Part shown: piece after piece, positions 21,294 through 31,629 of the stretch
Position numbering within the stretch: the stretch's first letter is position 1
Layout of the letters: every line of letters starts with the position of its first letter
From: Setomelanomma holmii
Taxonomy: Eukaryota; Ascomycota; Dothideomycetes; Pleosporales; Phaeosphaeriaceae
Reading direction: 5' to 3'
Length of the DNA: 64,000 nt
NCBI GenBank assembly: GCA_010015745.1
Contig: ML978156.1
Span: 603,635 to 667,634 of the forward strand
Translations under genes and position numbers: made by a program
The notes under the pieces: model-generated
The model's input: the letters and a program-made list of their open reading frames with translations, nothing else
Told to the model about the DNA's origin: nothing
Databases searched by the model: none

Positions 21294-23076
21294 ATGCGTT
21301 TCGCTACCACGCTCCTTTCGGCCACGGCCTTTTTCGAACTCTGCATAGCTGGCTATGTACTGGAAGATGATTATATGACGGATTTCTATGGCAACTTCAA
21401 CTTTTTCACTGGGGCAGATCCCACTGAAGGTCCGTGCATTTTCATTATGGTTGGCTGCAAATGCTGATGGTAAGAAGGCTTCGTGAAGTATGTCGATGAA
21501 GCTACGGCGAAGCAGACAAATCTCATCAATGGATCCTCGACTACAGCGGCAGTCTTTGGTACGGATGTCACCAACAAGACCCCTGGTGGCAGACCTAGCA
21601 TTCGGCTCGAGAGCAAGAAGACGTACGACCAAGGATTGATAGTACTTGACCTTGCACACATGCCATTTGGTTGCGGAACCTGGCCTGCGTAAGCCCTCCA
21701 GCCTACACAGATACTTCTCAAGGCTGACTCTTGTGTTCAGGTTCTGGACACTCGGTCCTAACTGGCCCACCGGCGGCGAGATCGACATACTGGAAGGCGT
21801 CAATGAGTACACGAATAATGGTATGACGCTACACACCGGTCCAGGGTGCTCAATTGGATCCGACACGACGGCATTCTCTGGATCAGTCACGACATCAAAC
21901 TGTGATGTTGCCGCCGAGGGACAATCCAAGAACGTGGGATGCTCCATCGAAAGTCCCTCGAAGCAGAGCTACGGCGCCGGTCTCAACCAGAATGGAGGCG
22001 GTGTCTACGCAATGGAGTGGAACTCAGATGCCATCAGCGTCTACTTCTTCCCACGCGGCTCCATTCCCGCAGATGCTCTCGGCGACAGCCCTGACACGAG
22101 TGGATGGGGTAAGCCAGCTGCGAAGTTCGCTGGTGCTTGTGATATCGACCAGAGATTTGCAGCGCAGCAGATCATCATCGACAACACATTTTGTGGTCAG
22201 TGGGCTGGAGCTATCTGGGAAGATGGCTCCTGTGCGAGCAAGGCAGCTACATGCGAGGACTACGTCAGGGACAACCCTCAGGCCTTCACTGAGGCTTACT
22301 GGGAGATCAACGCATTGAAGGTCTACAAGGACGATGGTAACGCTTCGCCAGCTCCGTCTTCTCCGGCTACGCCGTCGAAGAGCACCGCCATCTCGGTGCC
22401 TGTACCTGTGCCTACAACCAGTGGCAACCTATCATCGATAGTACCACCTGTCGCTTCGTCAGTCGTGGTACCCATCACTAGCGCCTTGCCTGTGCCTGGG
22501 GTGCCATCGAAGGCGACCTCAGCACCTGCCATCCCAGTCCCAAGCAGCAACGTTCCCGTTCCTGGCGTTCCCTCGGCAGCGCCACAAAGCAGCCGCACTC
22601 ACGGACGCCCATCTGGCCGTCCATCTGGCGGTCGTCCCTCAGGTCGCCCAACGCCAACACCTGCCCTCAACGACCAAGTAGCCGCTCCAACTGGCGCAGG
22701 CGGCATGCCCGGCTGGGTCTGGCCCCAAGCCGCCGACAGCGGGTCAGACAGTCCCTCCAACGCGACATCTCCTGCCGCACCCATCCCCAGCCCCAGCGTT
22801 GCACCAGCGCAGAATTCTACTTCGGCGATACCCGCACCTACCAGCGTAATCAACATCGCGCTCCCCTCAGGAGCCGCTGGCGCCGCTTCATCGCCAGCGG
22901 TGCCGTACGTTCCTGTCGCTTCGAACGCTGTTCCTGTACATACTGTATATGAGACGGTATATGTTACTGTGGAAGGTAGAGCAGAAGCGACCCCGGCGCC
23001 AGATGCGAAGGCGAGAATGGCGAGGCATGTCAGGGAGCATAGGAGGAAGTGGACGCAGCATCATGCGAGATTGTGA
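21294..23076 (+). CDS. Secreted GH16 endo-beta-glucanase with Ser/Pro-rich tail
   Basis: Predicted extracellular or wall-bound endo-1,3(4)-beta-glucanase. Exons 21294-21429, 21478-21688 and 21741-23076 encode 560 residues. A signal peptide covers about residues 1-19. The GH16 active site EIDILE has nucleophile E129, assisting D131 and acid/base E134, followed by GVNEYTNNGMTLHT. The catalytic domain ends near residue 295 (EINALKVYKDD). The remaining 260 residues are a Pro/Ser/Thr/Ala-rich linker with a GRPSG-type repeat near 22606-22650 and a short basic tail. There is no hydrophobic C-terminus, so a GPI anchor is unlikely. Both introns close in frame, and the second restores CGTWPAFWTLGPNWP. 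Confidence 0.9.
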
Positions 23077-24603
23077 GATGCTGATAGAGGCGATGAGTAA
23101 TTGGCTGGCCTTGATGGTCGTGTCATGTGTGGATTGTCGATGGGATGGAGTTATGATTGTGGATATACCCAGGACTTTGTTGTATATACTTTTTGCATAG
23201 GTTAGGGATGATTTGGTAAGGTACATACGGGCTAGAGCGTGAGGAATACACGAGTTGAATATTCAGTACTTTCCGTCTTTGGTCGTTGTATCGAAAATGC
23301 TGGTGGTGTGTCATCATGTTCGTCATGGGTAACGCGTCTCTGACATAGTTTCGCGCGTACATTTCTCATGGCAAGTACAAAGATCATGTTCACTTCCATT
23401 ATGGTGTCTTCCATCCACCACCTTCATTGAGCAAAAACCAAAACTCAATGGGTGCACTTACTATGTGTTTGGCTGCAGCGCTAGAAGTCTGAGGCGTCTA
23501 TACTTAGGTCCTCGCGGCTTGTGAGCTCCAAAATAAAACTACGTGCGATGCTATGCTTGCACTGATTCCGACCAATATCGCTGGTCAATCGTACGATAAA
23601 TCGACCATCTGTTACGAGCTGTAAATTGCCCCGGAGATCACTATACGCGATCCGCGGTTGCATAAATACATTATAAGTCTAGACAGGGTATGTGGTCGTA
23701 ACGTTCCTCATGGTACAGAAACAGACTAGCAATGTAACCATATTCATTGCTGGCTCTCAAACCCAGATGTCACGGTGTGGTAGTATGTCTTTGCTGGCTT
23801 TCTCCTGGAAGATTTCCGACCTAGTCATGCTACATGGATAGCACTTCGAAACAGTGGCATGCCTTTGCCGCTGAGTTGTGCCGAATGCTTCCTTGTTTTA
23901 CATTTATAAACAAACTATTTTTGTACTTCCGCACCTTTGCTCTGGTATCTTAACTTCTTGACTTCGATGATCAGAACAACAAATGGCACCATTCGGACAG
24001 CCGGTGGTCTTCCCCGTCTTCTACAATCGCAAGACATCCGACAAGTTTTGGGCTGTCGGGCTATCTCAAACATGGCGAGCTTAGACGTCATGATTGTGTT
24101 TGAGCTCGAAAACAAGGTGATAACGCTTTCATGTTTGTCCTCTCCAGCAGATGAACCCAGCATCCTTATGGAGGCTTGGATGGTGAAGCTATAATTGAGG
24201 TTTTTTTCTTGAGGCGAAGACTTCTCTTGCACATCAAGCTTGCGGCACGCCTTCAGAATCATTCAACAGTCAAACTAGCTTCCACCCATACCAGCATGCT
24301 TGCGATCAATGGCATGACTGGAGGACGAGAGAAAGATTATGGAAGAAATACTCCATGTTACACATGAGACTCGAACGTCCGAACAGAAAAACAACCCATG
24401 TTTGTCCTCATAATCATAAATAAATAAAAAAGATCGCAGCCTTATATCTTCGCGTTGCGGATGAGACACGGATACGTCTTATACATGTTGACATATAGTA
24501 TCAAGAAGCAAAGTTTGGACGGTCTTTGACTTCCCTATCTATTTTTCCGACCATCCAGCCGCATTACAGGAGTGCAGAACGATCATCTAATAACAACCCT
24601 CAA
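23077..24603. other. Convergent intergenic region, 1.5 kb
   Basis: AT-richer than its surroundings, between the ends of the GH16 and M35 genes. Open frames here are short, with no start or motif I can defend. No RNA gene or transposon remnant was recognised. Confidence 0.45.
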
Positions 24604-25460
24604 TCATGGTGTGACTAGATCCGGATCTGTCTGGAAGTTGTCGATGCCGTAGTAGGCAGCCAATGCGAAGAGCGCATATGTATCCGCGTTTCTCCTCGCG
24701 TTTGTCGCGTTCTTCAGCGCATATTTGAGGACACACACATGACCATACCCCTTGCACTCGTATGTCTTGCCAAATGGATCCTTGACTGTGTCTTTGACGT
24801 CGAGAGCTATAAGTCATGTCAGCATTCATGAGTTCCCTTCCAATATCGACAGCTGAATGCGGCGGGTCAACTTACCGCCATATTGAGAGTGTAGCAGCTC
24901 ATGCAACATTACGTAGCCTTGAGTACGGTAGTTGGTATCGATTGCTTGGTTGGTTGGTGCTTTGGGAGGAGGAAGCTCGTAGACGCGCTGCTTCATATGC
25001 CATCTCCAGAATCCGGAGCAGATATTGATGAAGTCGTCGCCAGGAAGATCGCCGCATGCTGGGACGCTACTCGTGACATAAGAATTTGAATCTAGACATG
25101 CCTCTCCAAAGCAGGAGTAACTTACCCGCCTTGTCCCGCACTGCAACAACCAGCTTTTCCTGAACAGTCGAGCATGACATCTTTCTTTGGCACGTTTGAC
25201 AATACTCTGGCAAACTTGTGGTAACGTGTGTTGATGCTCTCGTCTGCGGTCTTCTGCCCGCCAGGCTGGCCGAACCAAGCGTGAAACTTGCCCTGACCAC
25301 CTTCTGATTGCTCTGCTGCTTTCTGGGAGAGAAATTGAACATCTTCGAGGGCGTTGGTGAGTGTTTGCTTTTGCGTGTCGTCACATTGGTTGAAGAGAAC
25401 TCTGCCACACAGAGTGGGCGTGAAGAAGATGAAGATGGGAGAGAAAAAGATCAGTCTCAT
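24604..25460 (-). CDS. Secreted M35-like (aspzincin/deuterolysin-type) metallopeptidase
   Basis: Predicted extracellular zinc endopeptidase. Exons 25460-25126, 25066-24876 and 24806-24604 encode 242 residues. The signal peptide is residues 1 to about 19 (MRLIFFSP, hydrophobic core ending LCG). The zinc site is HELLH at 167-171 in the YVMLHELLHSQYG context. A later NADTYALFAL segment matches the aspzincin C-terminal signature. The mature part has at least eight cysteines. Homology to lysine-specific or deuterolysin-like peptidases is judged from these motifs only. The first ATG in frame is the chosen start; the frame is open upstream but without ATG. The acceptor of intron 1 (TAG before 25066) is the least certain splice. 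Confidence 0.82.
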
Positions 25461-26332
25461 GGTCAAGAAGTTGCCTATGGAAAGATTGGTGACTGTCAAG
25501 AAGGGAAATGGTCTTCGTCGAGCCTGAATAGATACAGGAACGGTGGAGATCTTGGTGGTTCTTCAGGTCTTCAATGTTCGGGGGCTTCGTGATAAAGCCT
25601 CTTCATGTACCTGGTCTAGAATAGCAACGATAATAACACAGAAGAGTGCGCAGCACCATTTCCAACCCCTTGAGGCTGGCGTCATCTCAAATTACAGTCC
25701 TTCCTGAATTGGGGGCAAGGATGAGGCTGAAAGGGTCCGCTATAGCTCGTACACCGGTGAAAATCCACTCTCATCTTGGCCGGTATGTTTTAGCATACGA
25801 GGTCCTTCTGGACGTGTGTTGACTGGAAAACTTGCGGACTAAATCTTTTGTATTTATAGCATGCCCAAGAGATCGGACGGGGCTGTGAGAAAGCCGAAGT
25901 CGCCCCTTTCAGATCTGATTGGTTGGTGCTGTCGCCCCCACGGACCGTGCCGAAGAGCCCGCTGGGACCCTCCCAGCTCATCAGCCCATCAATCATCAGC
26001 ATCTCATTTGTGATGGGACTCGGCCCCGAGCTGGGTCCACCAATAGTTTCGAAACGGACCATTGCTGATACATCTGTCATGACTACTTATTTTGAGCATG
26101 ACCTTGGACTATGACATGTGCTACGGCGACCGTGGATCCAGAAGAAGTGGTGCATGCGATTTACTACAACCCAAAGACCTCTCCACCACTCTCAACCTAC
26201 ATGCACTGAAGCCTTGTAACTTACGCTTCTATACACGACTTCACACAGCGATCAAGCTGTAGCTATCCATCTAGTCTACTTGACAAGTCTGTATTCCCCC
26301 TTTTACCTCGCGCACATCTTTCGAAGACCACA
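25461..26332. promoter_or_regulatory. Divergent promoter region of two secretory genes
   Basis: About 870 bases between the start codons of the M35-like protease and a cysteine-rich secreted protein. Open frames within it are short and carry no domain. Regulatory elements for both genes must lie here, but I cannot name any. Confidence 0.45.
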
Positions 26333-27003
26333 ATGGTTTCACTCTTTTTGCTCCTTGCCATTGCCGGGACTTCTAAGGCTGCGACATGTTACGAAGGTCA
26401 AGGCAGAGCTCCGAATGTCAATCAAGCATGGGACTTGCGAGCTCAAGTCTGCGGCAGCAATGCCTGCGCCAATAGCGATGCAGCTCAAGGAAACAATCAC
26501 TATTGCAACGTCTACCAATACTTCAACGATGGGCAGTCGTTCGTCCAGCTTGAGCGAAATGATCCTTCAGGTCAATACAAAAGCTGGTGAGGCTCTCCAG
26601 GCTACGACTTCGGGATATTGTGCTGACGACGTGATAGCTGGGATGCATTCGAGAACATACTTAACCAGTGTCTCGACAATGGCAGCGGCTCTGGCTTCAA
26701 CAACGAAGTCCCCAATGGCAATTGGCAGGTTGGCGATGAATGGTACTGGATCCATATGAACAACACAGTAGCTGCCACGCCACCTCTGGATCTTGATAAC
26801 AGCGCGGACAGGTAACCTACCCGATAAAACCTGATAAACCTCCGTTCAGGTGCTAAAAAACGAAATGCAGGTACCAATTCGGTCCGAGTAAGTTTTGTCA
26901 AGGACTCTCCCCAGGTGGCAGTTCGTGCATAACGATCCCTTCGGGGTGCTATATTGAGATTCCTCTATACAATTATGTACCGGAGATACATTGCGACCTG
27001 TAG
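26333..27003 (+). CDS. Small cysteine-rich secreted protein
   Basis: Function unknown; a candidate extracellular effector or carbohydrate-interacting protein. Exons 26333-26586, 26638-26811 and 26871-27003 give 186 residues. A signal peptide covers residues 1 to about 17 (MVSLFLLLAIAGTSKA). The mature protein has ten cysteines and many aromatic residues, including GNWQVGDEWYWIHMNNT, with one N-glycosylation site there. The CWDAFENILNQC segment crosses intron 1 and resembles a motif I have seen in uncharacterised ascomycete secreted proteins. Without intron 2 the protein would stop at 26813-26815 with six cysteines. Intron 2 (26812-26870) has a GCTAAA branch site and GCAG acceptor, so the longer form is preferred. 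Confidence 0.7.
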
Positions 27004-27655
27004 GTTGCATGCTGTCACATCACGCCAAGTTCGGAGCTAATCAGATCCAGACCAGCAGATTTTGACTCGACATCAGCAGAATGAAAAGAAACGGCAGTGT
27101 TCGAGGAAGTACATCGCAGGAATCAAAACTCGCAGCGCGCATCCCACTGGACTCCCTGATTCGAAGTAGTATTTGACAAATAAGAGATTGGTGGTGCCTT
27201 GCTCTCGCGGGGCTGGAAAGCTGGAAATATCTCAGAGCTTTCCAGCCCTCCAGTCTAGCAATGCTTCGGAGTTGCTGATTCAGATTACTTGAAAAGTAAG
27301 GGCTGGGTGCCTCCACAAAATCCAAGTTTTAATTTCAACACCTCGTGTGTTGCGCAGGCGTTGCAGTACTGATGTTGCGCGCTGCCCTCCGCGTTCCCCT
27401 TTCCGACTTTCTATGTTCCGTGATTGCCTTGCTAAAGGAAATGTAAATGAATTAATCCTAGATTCAGTGTGGCCTTCTTGTCCTGCTTGTACTTTCATTG
27501 TCGACAGACCCCTCATCAGGCTGTTCTCTACCCTTCCATCCCACTCATCACCCACAGAACGCTCGCAGCCCAGTTTGCCTTCTCAACAATTCCTTATCAA
27601 CCGCAACCTCTGACGACCTTAGCAACAACTCGTCAACCAATCACTGCCTCCTGTC
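27004..27655. other. Intergenic region, 650 bp
   Basis: Between two plus-strand genes. The right end is pyrimidine-rich (CT-rich leader from about 27530). No motif-bearing open frame, repeat or RNA gene seen. Confidence 0.45.
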
Positions 27656-28301
27656 ATGGCTCGGAATCCACGGTCGATGAAAGGCCCTCCTGGTCTAATC
27701 CCCGACCACTGGTGTCTTGCCCTGTACGTCCAAAAATGTTTCCGCCACGTTGGTCTCGTGCGCTAATCATGCCGGCAGAGCACGACTTAACCAGATACGC
27801 TCACCACTTCTTCGCGTACCTACCGAGATGCGCAGCAAGATCTCCCACCTCGTCATGAAAACGGCCAATCGCGATTGGTTCCCCCTCGATCACTTCGATT
27901 GGAATCGTCTCGAGTACGCCCGCAACTGTCTCCAACTGTTCTCCGAAACTGCAGCAGAATACCTCGAGCTTAAGACGAAGCCTCTCTACACCAGCATCAT
28001 TGTGCCCCGTAATGACGCTCAAGCCCACAAGCTCATTAGCGGGTTGGCGCCCGCACAGGTGCTGATGGCCAAACACATCAAGGTTCAGTGGGGCATATTC
28101 GAACAAGGACTACTTAACCGCGAACCTCACGGAGGGAGGAACTTTCTGTCACTCGAAAAAGTGGCGATAATAGGTTGGCCGCCTAGCTATCCTCGTTCAG
28201 GTCTTATACTTTCGCGACCTTTTGATGCCTATGAGCGCCGGAAGCCACGTATCGAGGAGTGGGCAGGAGACCAAGTTGAGTTCATCTATTGCCGGAGCTG
28301 A
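27656..28301 (+). CDS. F-box-like fungal hypothetical protein
   Basis: Exons 27656-27723 and 27779-28301 encode 196 residues. The segment SPLLRVPTEMRSKISHLVMK (near residues 28-47) has the shape of the degenerate F-box found at the start of many lineage-expanded ascomycete proteins, usually written LLxLPxEIRxxIYxLV. The rest has no domain I recognise; it contains hydrophobic and basic segments and a WPPSYPRSGLIL stretch. If the F-box reading is right, it could recruit a substrate to an SCF ubiquitin ligase, but that is inference. The first exon is chosen because splicing at CT/GTACGT joins the ATG frame to this segment. Confidence 0.6.
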
Positions 28302-28862
28302 TGGAATCATGAGATAACAACATCAGGGTGGGCAATTGGAAAAAGGCTGGACATACATGGGAAAGGAAGCAGGCATGCTCCAGCGCCTGCGGCAGTAAGG
28401 TCACGTCTTTTGTGCACCCTATTAGCTGCGCTGAGGTAGATGAGATCCCAAGTCCGCTTTCACGGCAGACTGACCATTCGTCTTGACTTCAATTAACACT
28501 TGACTAGCTTTTGTGAAGTGCAACCAATCACAATCTTCCTATTCCACAAAAGCCTGGATATCTTCAGAGAAATTCACTACCCACACTCGTACAGACAGAA
28601 TTTTCTGAGGTCATATGGCGTGTCACAAGGGATAAATACAAGAAGTATCTCCACTTAACCGAGCACGAATTATTGTGAGGTCTGCTGTCAGCGCCCTTCC
28701 CAGCCCTGACTCCGCCACACACTGGCTTCCTCACCTGTCATTCCGCCGATACCACCCACAACTACAGATTCAAAGGATACCAATCACAGACCAAACAAAA
28801 TAGTACCCAACACAAGCTCCAACGTCAAATCTTGAGGACTTTCCAAAGTATTAAATATTACC
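28302..28862. other. Intergenic region, 560 bp
   Basis: Separates the F-box-like gene from the DUF5071 gene on the same strand. AT-rich towards the right. No gene or repeat identified. Confidence 0.45.
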
Positions 28863-29360
28863 ATGTTCCATCCTCTGTCTCCACCGTGCCTTACAGCAAC
28901 CCAACCACCAAGCACACACCTCCTTCCCTCCGACAAACACGACCAAGCCGCACTAGATCATATCGCTTCCCTCCCTCCCACAGAATGGAGTTCCCTAATG
29001 CTGACTCCCCCCGAAAGTCCACCGAGTCGATCCCGCAACAGTCCCGCTATCGATTGCTCCGATGGCCTCTTATCCCGGCTGATGGACATAAATTGGCCAA
29101 CTGCTTTGCCCGTCGCACAAGTCCTCTTGACCTTGCTTAACGGTTCGCGAGAGACAAGGGAGGGACGTGGGAAGGTGCTAGTAGGTGCGACGAGGAGAGT
29201 GCTGAATGAGAGTTTGGAGTGGGATTGGGTGTATTACTGCTTGCGTCATTTGGTCATAGGAATTGTAGATCGGGAGTGGGCGAGGGAGGCATTTGAAGGG
29301 GGGTTGAGGGATTTGGGAAAGGGGGTGGGGGAGTGGGGGATCGGGGATGTCGTTTGGTAG
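28863..29360 (+). CDS. DUF5071 domain protein
   Basis: Single-exon 165-residue protein of unknown function. The layout follows the DUF5071 family as I remember it: an N-terminal PSDKHD segment with alternating hydrophobics, a central LLSRLMDINWPTALPVAQVL helix (family hallmark D-x-N-W-P), and a C-terminal WDWVYYCLRHLVIGIV segment. No signal peptide or membrane span. The coding sequence becomes very G-rich on the plus strand after 29280. Many relatives are bacterial, and the gene lacks introns, but that alone does not show transfer. The assignment rests on motif spacing, not on a search. Confidence 0.65.
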   Translation: MFHPLSPPCLTATQPPSTHLLPSDKHDQAALDHIASLPPTEWSSLMLTPPESPPSRSRNSPAIDCSDGLLSRLMDINWPTALPVAQVLLTLLNGSRETREGRGKVLVGATRRVLNESLEWDWVYYCLRHLVIGIVDREWAREAFEGGLRDLGKGVGEWGIGDVVW

Positions 29361-29638
29361 ATTTTGGGGGAAGGGGAGGAGGTGGTGGTGACAGGGGTGG
29401 ATGGAAATGGGGATGGAGGGGGCTGAAGGCTGTCATAGAATGGAAGATGTGTATAAAATGCATTTGATATGGTATCTTAGTTGCTCGTTATGCGATATCT
29501 CCGTGCGTGAAAGCGCAAAGTGAGATTGGTCTTCTGATCATGCCCGTACACATTTTGAAACGCCTGTTCGCCGTGTACAATGCCGTCGTAAGTTTGCTCT
29601 TCGCCTGAACATGCTAGGTCTTGGATGGTCACAGACAC

Positions 29639-30979
29639 TCATGAAGAAGCCACGCCGTTCTTATGCTTTGGACCGACAACCGCCTTCTCTAGCGCTTGCA
29701 GAACGTCAGCCACGAGATCAGCCTCGTCTTCGACACCGCAGCTTATGCGAACCAGGTCGTCGAAGACACCGGCAGCCTCGCGCTGCTCCTTGGGAATGCC
29801 GCCGTGAGTCATGGCGCTCGGGACCTCGACGAGCGACTCTACGCCACCCAATGACTCTGCGAGCGTGAAGATCTTGGTAGCCTGGCAGAAGCGCTCGGCT
29901 GCTGCATGACCTCCCGAAATTCTGAAAGAAAGCATGCCTCCGCCCATGCCGTTTCGGTGTTGCTTGATGGCAATGGCGCGCTGCGGATGTGATGCAAGAC
30001 CGGGATAGTTGACAGAGACAACGTGTGGCGATGCCTCGAGGGCTTCTGCAACACCCGTCGCGTTCTTCGTGGCCTCACGAGCACGGAGATGCAGAGTCTT
30101 GAGACCACGATGCGCCAACCAGCAGTCAAATGCTGATGGGACGGCACCAATGGCGTTCTGGAGGAAAGAAAGGCGGTCGAAAAGCTCTGGCGAGTTGAAA
30201 GCTGCCGCTCCCATGACTACGTCAGAGTGACCATTGATATATTTCGTGACAGAATGTACGACAATGTCCGCACCATGGTCGAGAGGGTTCTGGACGTATG
30301 GAGACATGAAAGTGTTGTCGACCACAACCATGATACCATGCTGATGCGCGATTGTTGCAACATTTCGGATGTCGACGAGCGTAAGTGTGGGATTTGAAGG
30401 CGATTCAATCCATATTAGCTTCGTGTTCGGACGAATGAGCTCGGCAATGTCGATTTCAATGCTGGGACTGAAAGTGACCTTGACGTCGTGTGTGAGCGCT
30501 ACCTTGGTGAAGTAGCGGTGGGTTCCTCCATAGACGTCTGATACCGATACTACATGCGATCCAGCCGCGAGCGATTGGAGGATGTTGGCGGTGGTAGCAG
30601 AGCCGGAACTGAAGGCGAGCGCATAGCGGGCGTGCTCGAGAGCGGCGACTGCACGCTCGAAGTTGTCGCTGGAATTCATTAGCTTCAAAACTTCCACATC
30701 GTGTCGCATAGACTCACCGATTGGGATTCGAGGAGCGTGAGTACTCATACTCGCCTACTGGCTTTCCTACGCTGGTTTGCGCAAAAGTCGTAGATAGCGA
30801 AATCTGGGGTAAAATCAGCCATTGAACCCTCAAAATTGAATCAGCGTACATACCGACTCAATCACAGCGCCAGTGACAGGATCGTGTGGGCTACCAGCGT
30901 GGACAGCCAGGGTACCAAAACCATGGACTGGCGATGGCGCGCGTGGCGGCGTATCAATGGGATGTTCAGGGAGCGTCAT
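29639..30979 (-). CDS. CYS3: Cystathionine gamma-lyase
   Basis: PLP enzyme of the Cys/Met metabolism family that cleaves cystathionine to cysteine, alpha-ketobutyrate and ammonia (reverse transsulfuration). Exons 30979-30854, 30803-30718 and 30668-29639 give 413 residues. Landmarks are the N-terminal GFGTLAVHAGSPHDPVTGAV, EYEYSRSSNPNR joined across intron 2, the SSGSATT cofactor loop, and the Schiff-base lysine in HSVTKYINGHSD (about residue 213). The segments ESLGGVESLVEVPSAMTH and VRISCGVED agree with gamma-lyase rather than cystathionine gamma-synthase or beta-lyase. Both introns are about 50 nt. No targeting signal is visible, so it is probably cytosolic. Confidence 0.95.
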
Positions 30980-31629
30980 TGTGATATTTGCGCGCAAGTT
31001 TTCGAGATTGGGTGTTGATAATTCCGCGATTCGACTTTGAACCTGTCGAGAGTCTCACAACAGGCGGACGAAGAGTGGATTTAAGGCGGCACAGTATTGA
31101 CGTCTCAGAAATATATATATATATATTTCTAGCGCGGCTTCTCGCGGGGTTTGCGATTTTCCGAACTTCTGTTAGGCCGATGGCGCAATATCGTGAATAT
31201 GGTGTGATAAGAGATAAGTTGGGACTCCATAATGATGCCCTTGGTCGTCTTTATACTATACAGGGCACCGTGTGAGCATTGACATTTCTCAGCAGTTGAT
31301 TATGCAAGCTCCAAACACGATGGAAGCATAGAGATGTCACCTCGGCCGCAAGGCGCGTTGGTTTCGTGATGCCTGGTCAAATCCGGGGTTAGCGTGGATG
31401 ATGCCATTTTACTCTCCGAACGCCTTGCGCCGGTCTTAGCCGCTCATGACATATGCGCTGCAGGCACAGCTGTGAGCGGAAGGTCTATCGCATAAACTGC
31501 TGCATCGGACTTTGGCAGTACGTAAGAATAGTGTGTATTGCGTAACAAGTATCTGAGGGTATTCTGGGTATCAAAAGGACGATTCTATGGGTCATGGAGC
31601 AAGGTTCGTAACGCCAAAGCATGCATCTC
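30980..31629. other. Intergenic region upstream of CYS3
   Basis: About 650 bases containing the CYS3 promoter and the 3' end of ATG14. A short AT microsatellite lies in it. Nothing else recognised. Confidence 0.5.
31111..31126. repeat. AT dinucleotide microsatellite
   Basis: Eight AT units in a row, flanked by A and T runs, about 135 bases upstream of the CYS3 start. Too short to suggest function beyond promoter AT-richness. Confidence 0.8.

Noticed and set aside
21093..21947. 284-codon minus-strand open frame antisense to the GH16 gene
   Set aside because: It is the shadow of the GH16 exons; the GH16 frame has a signal peptide, active site and introns.
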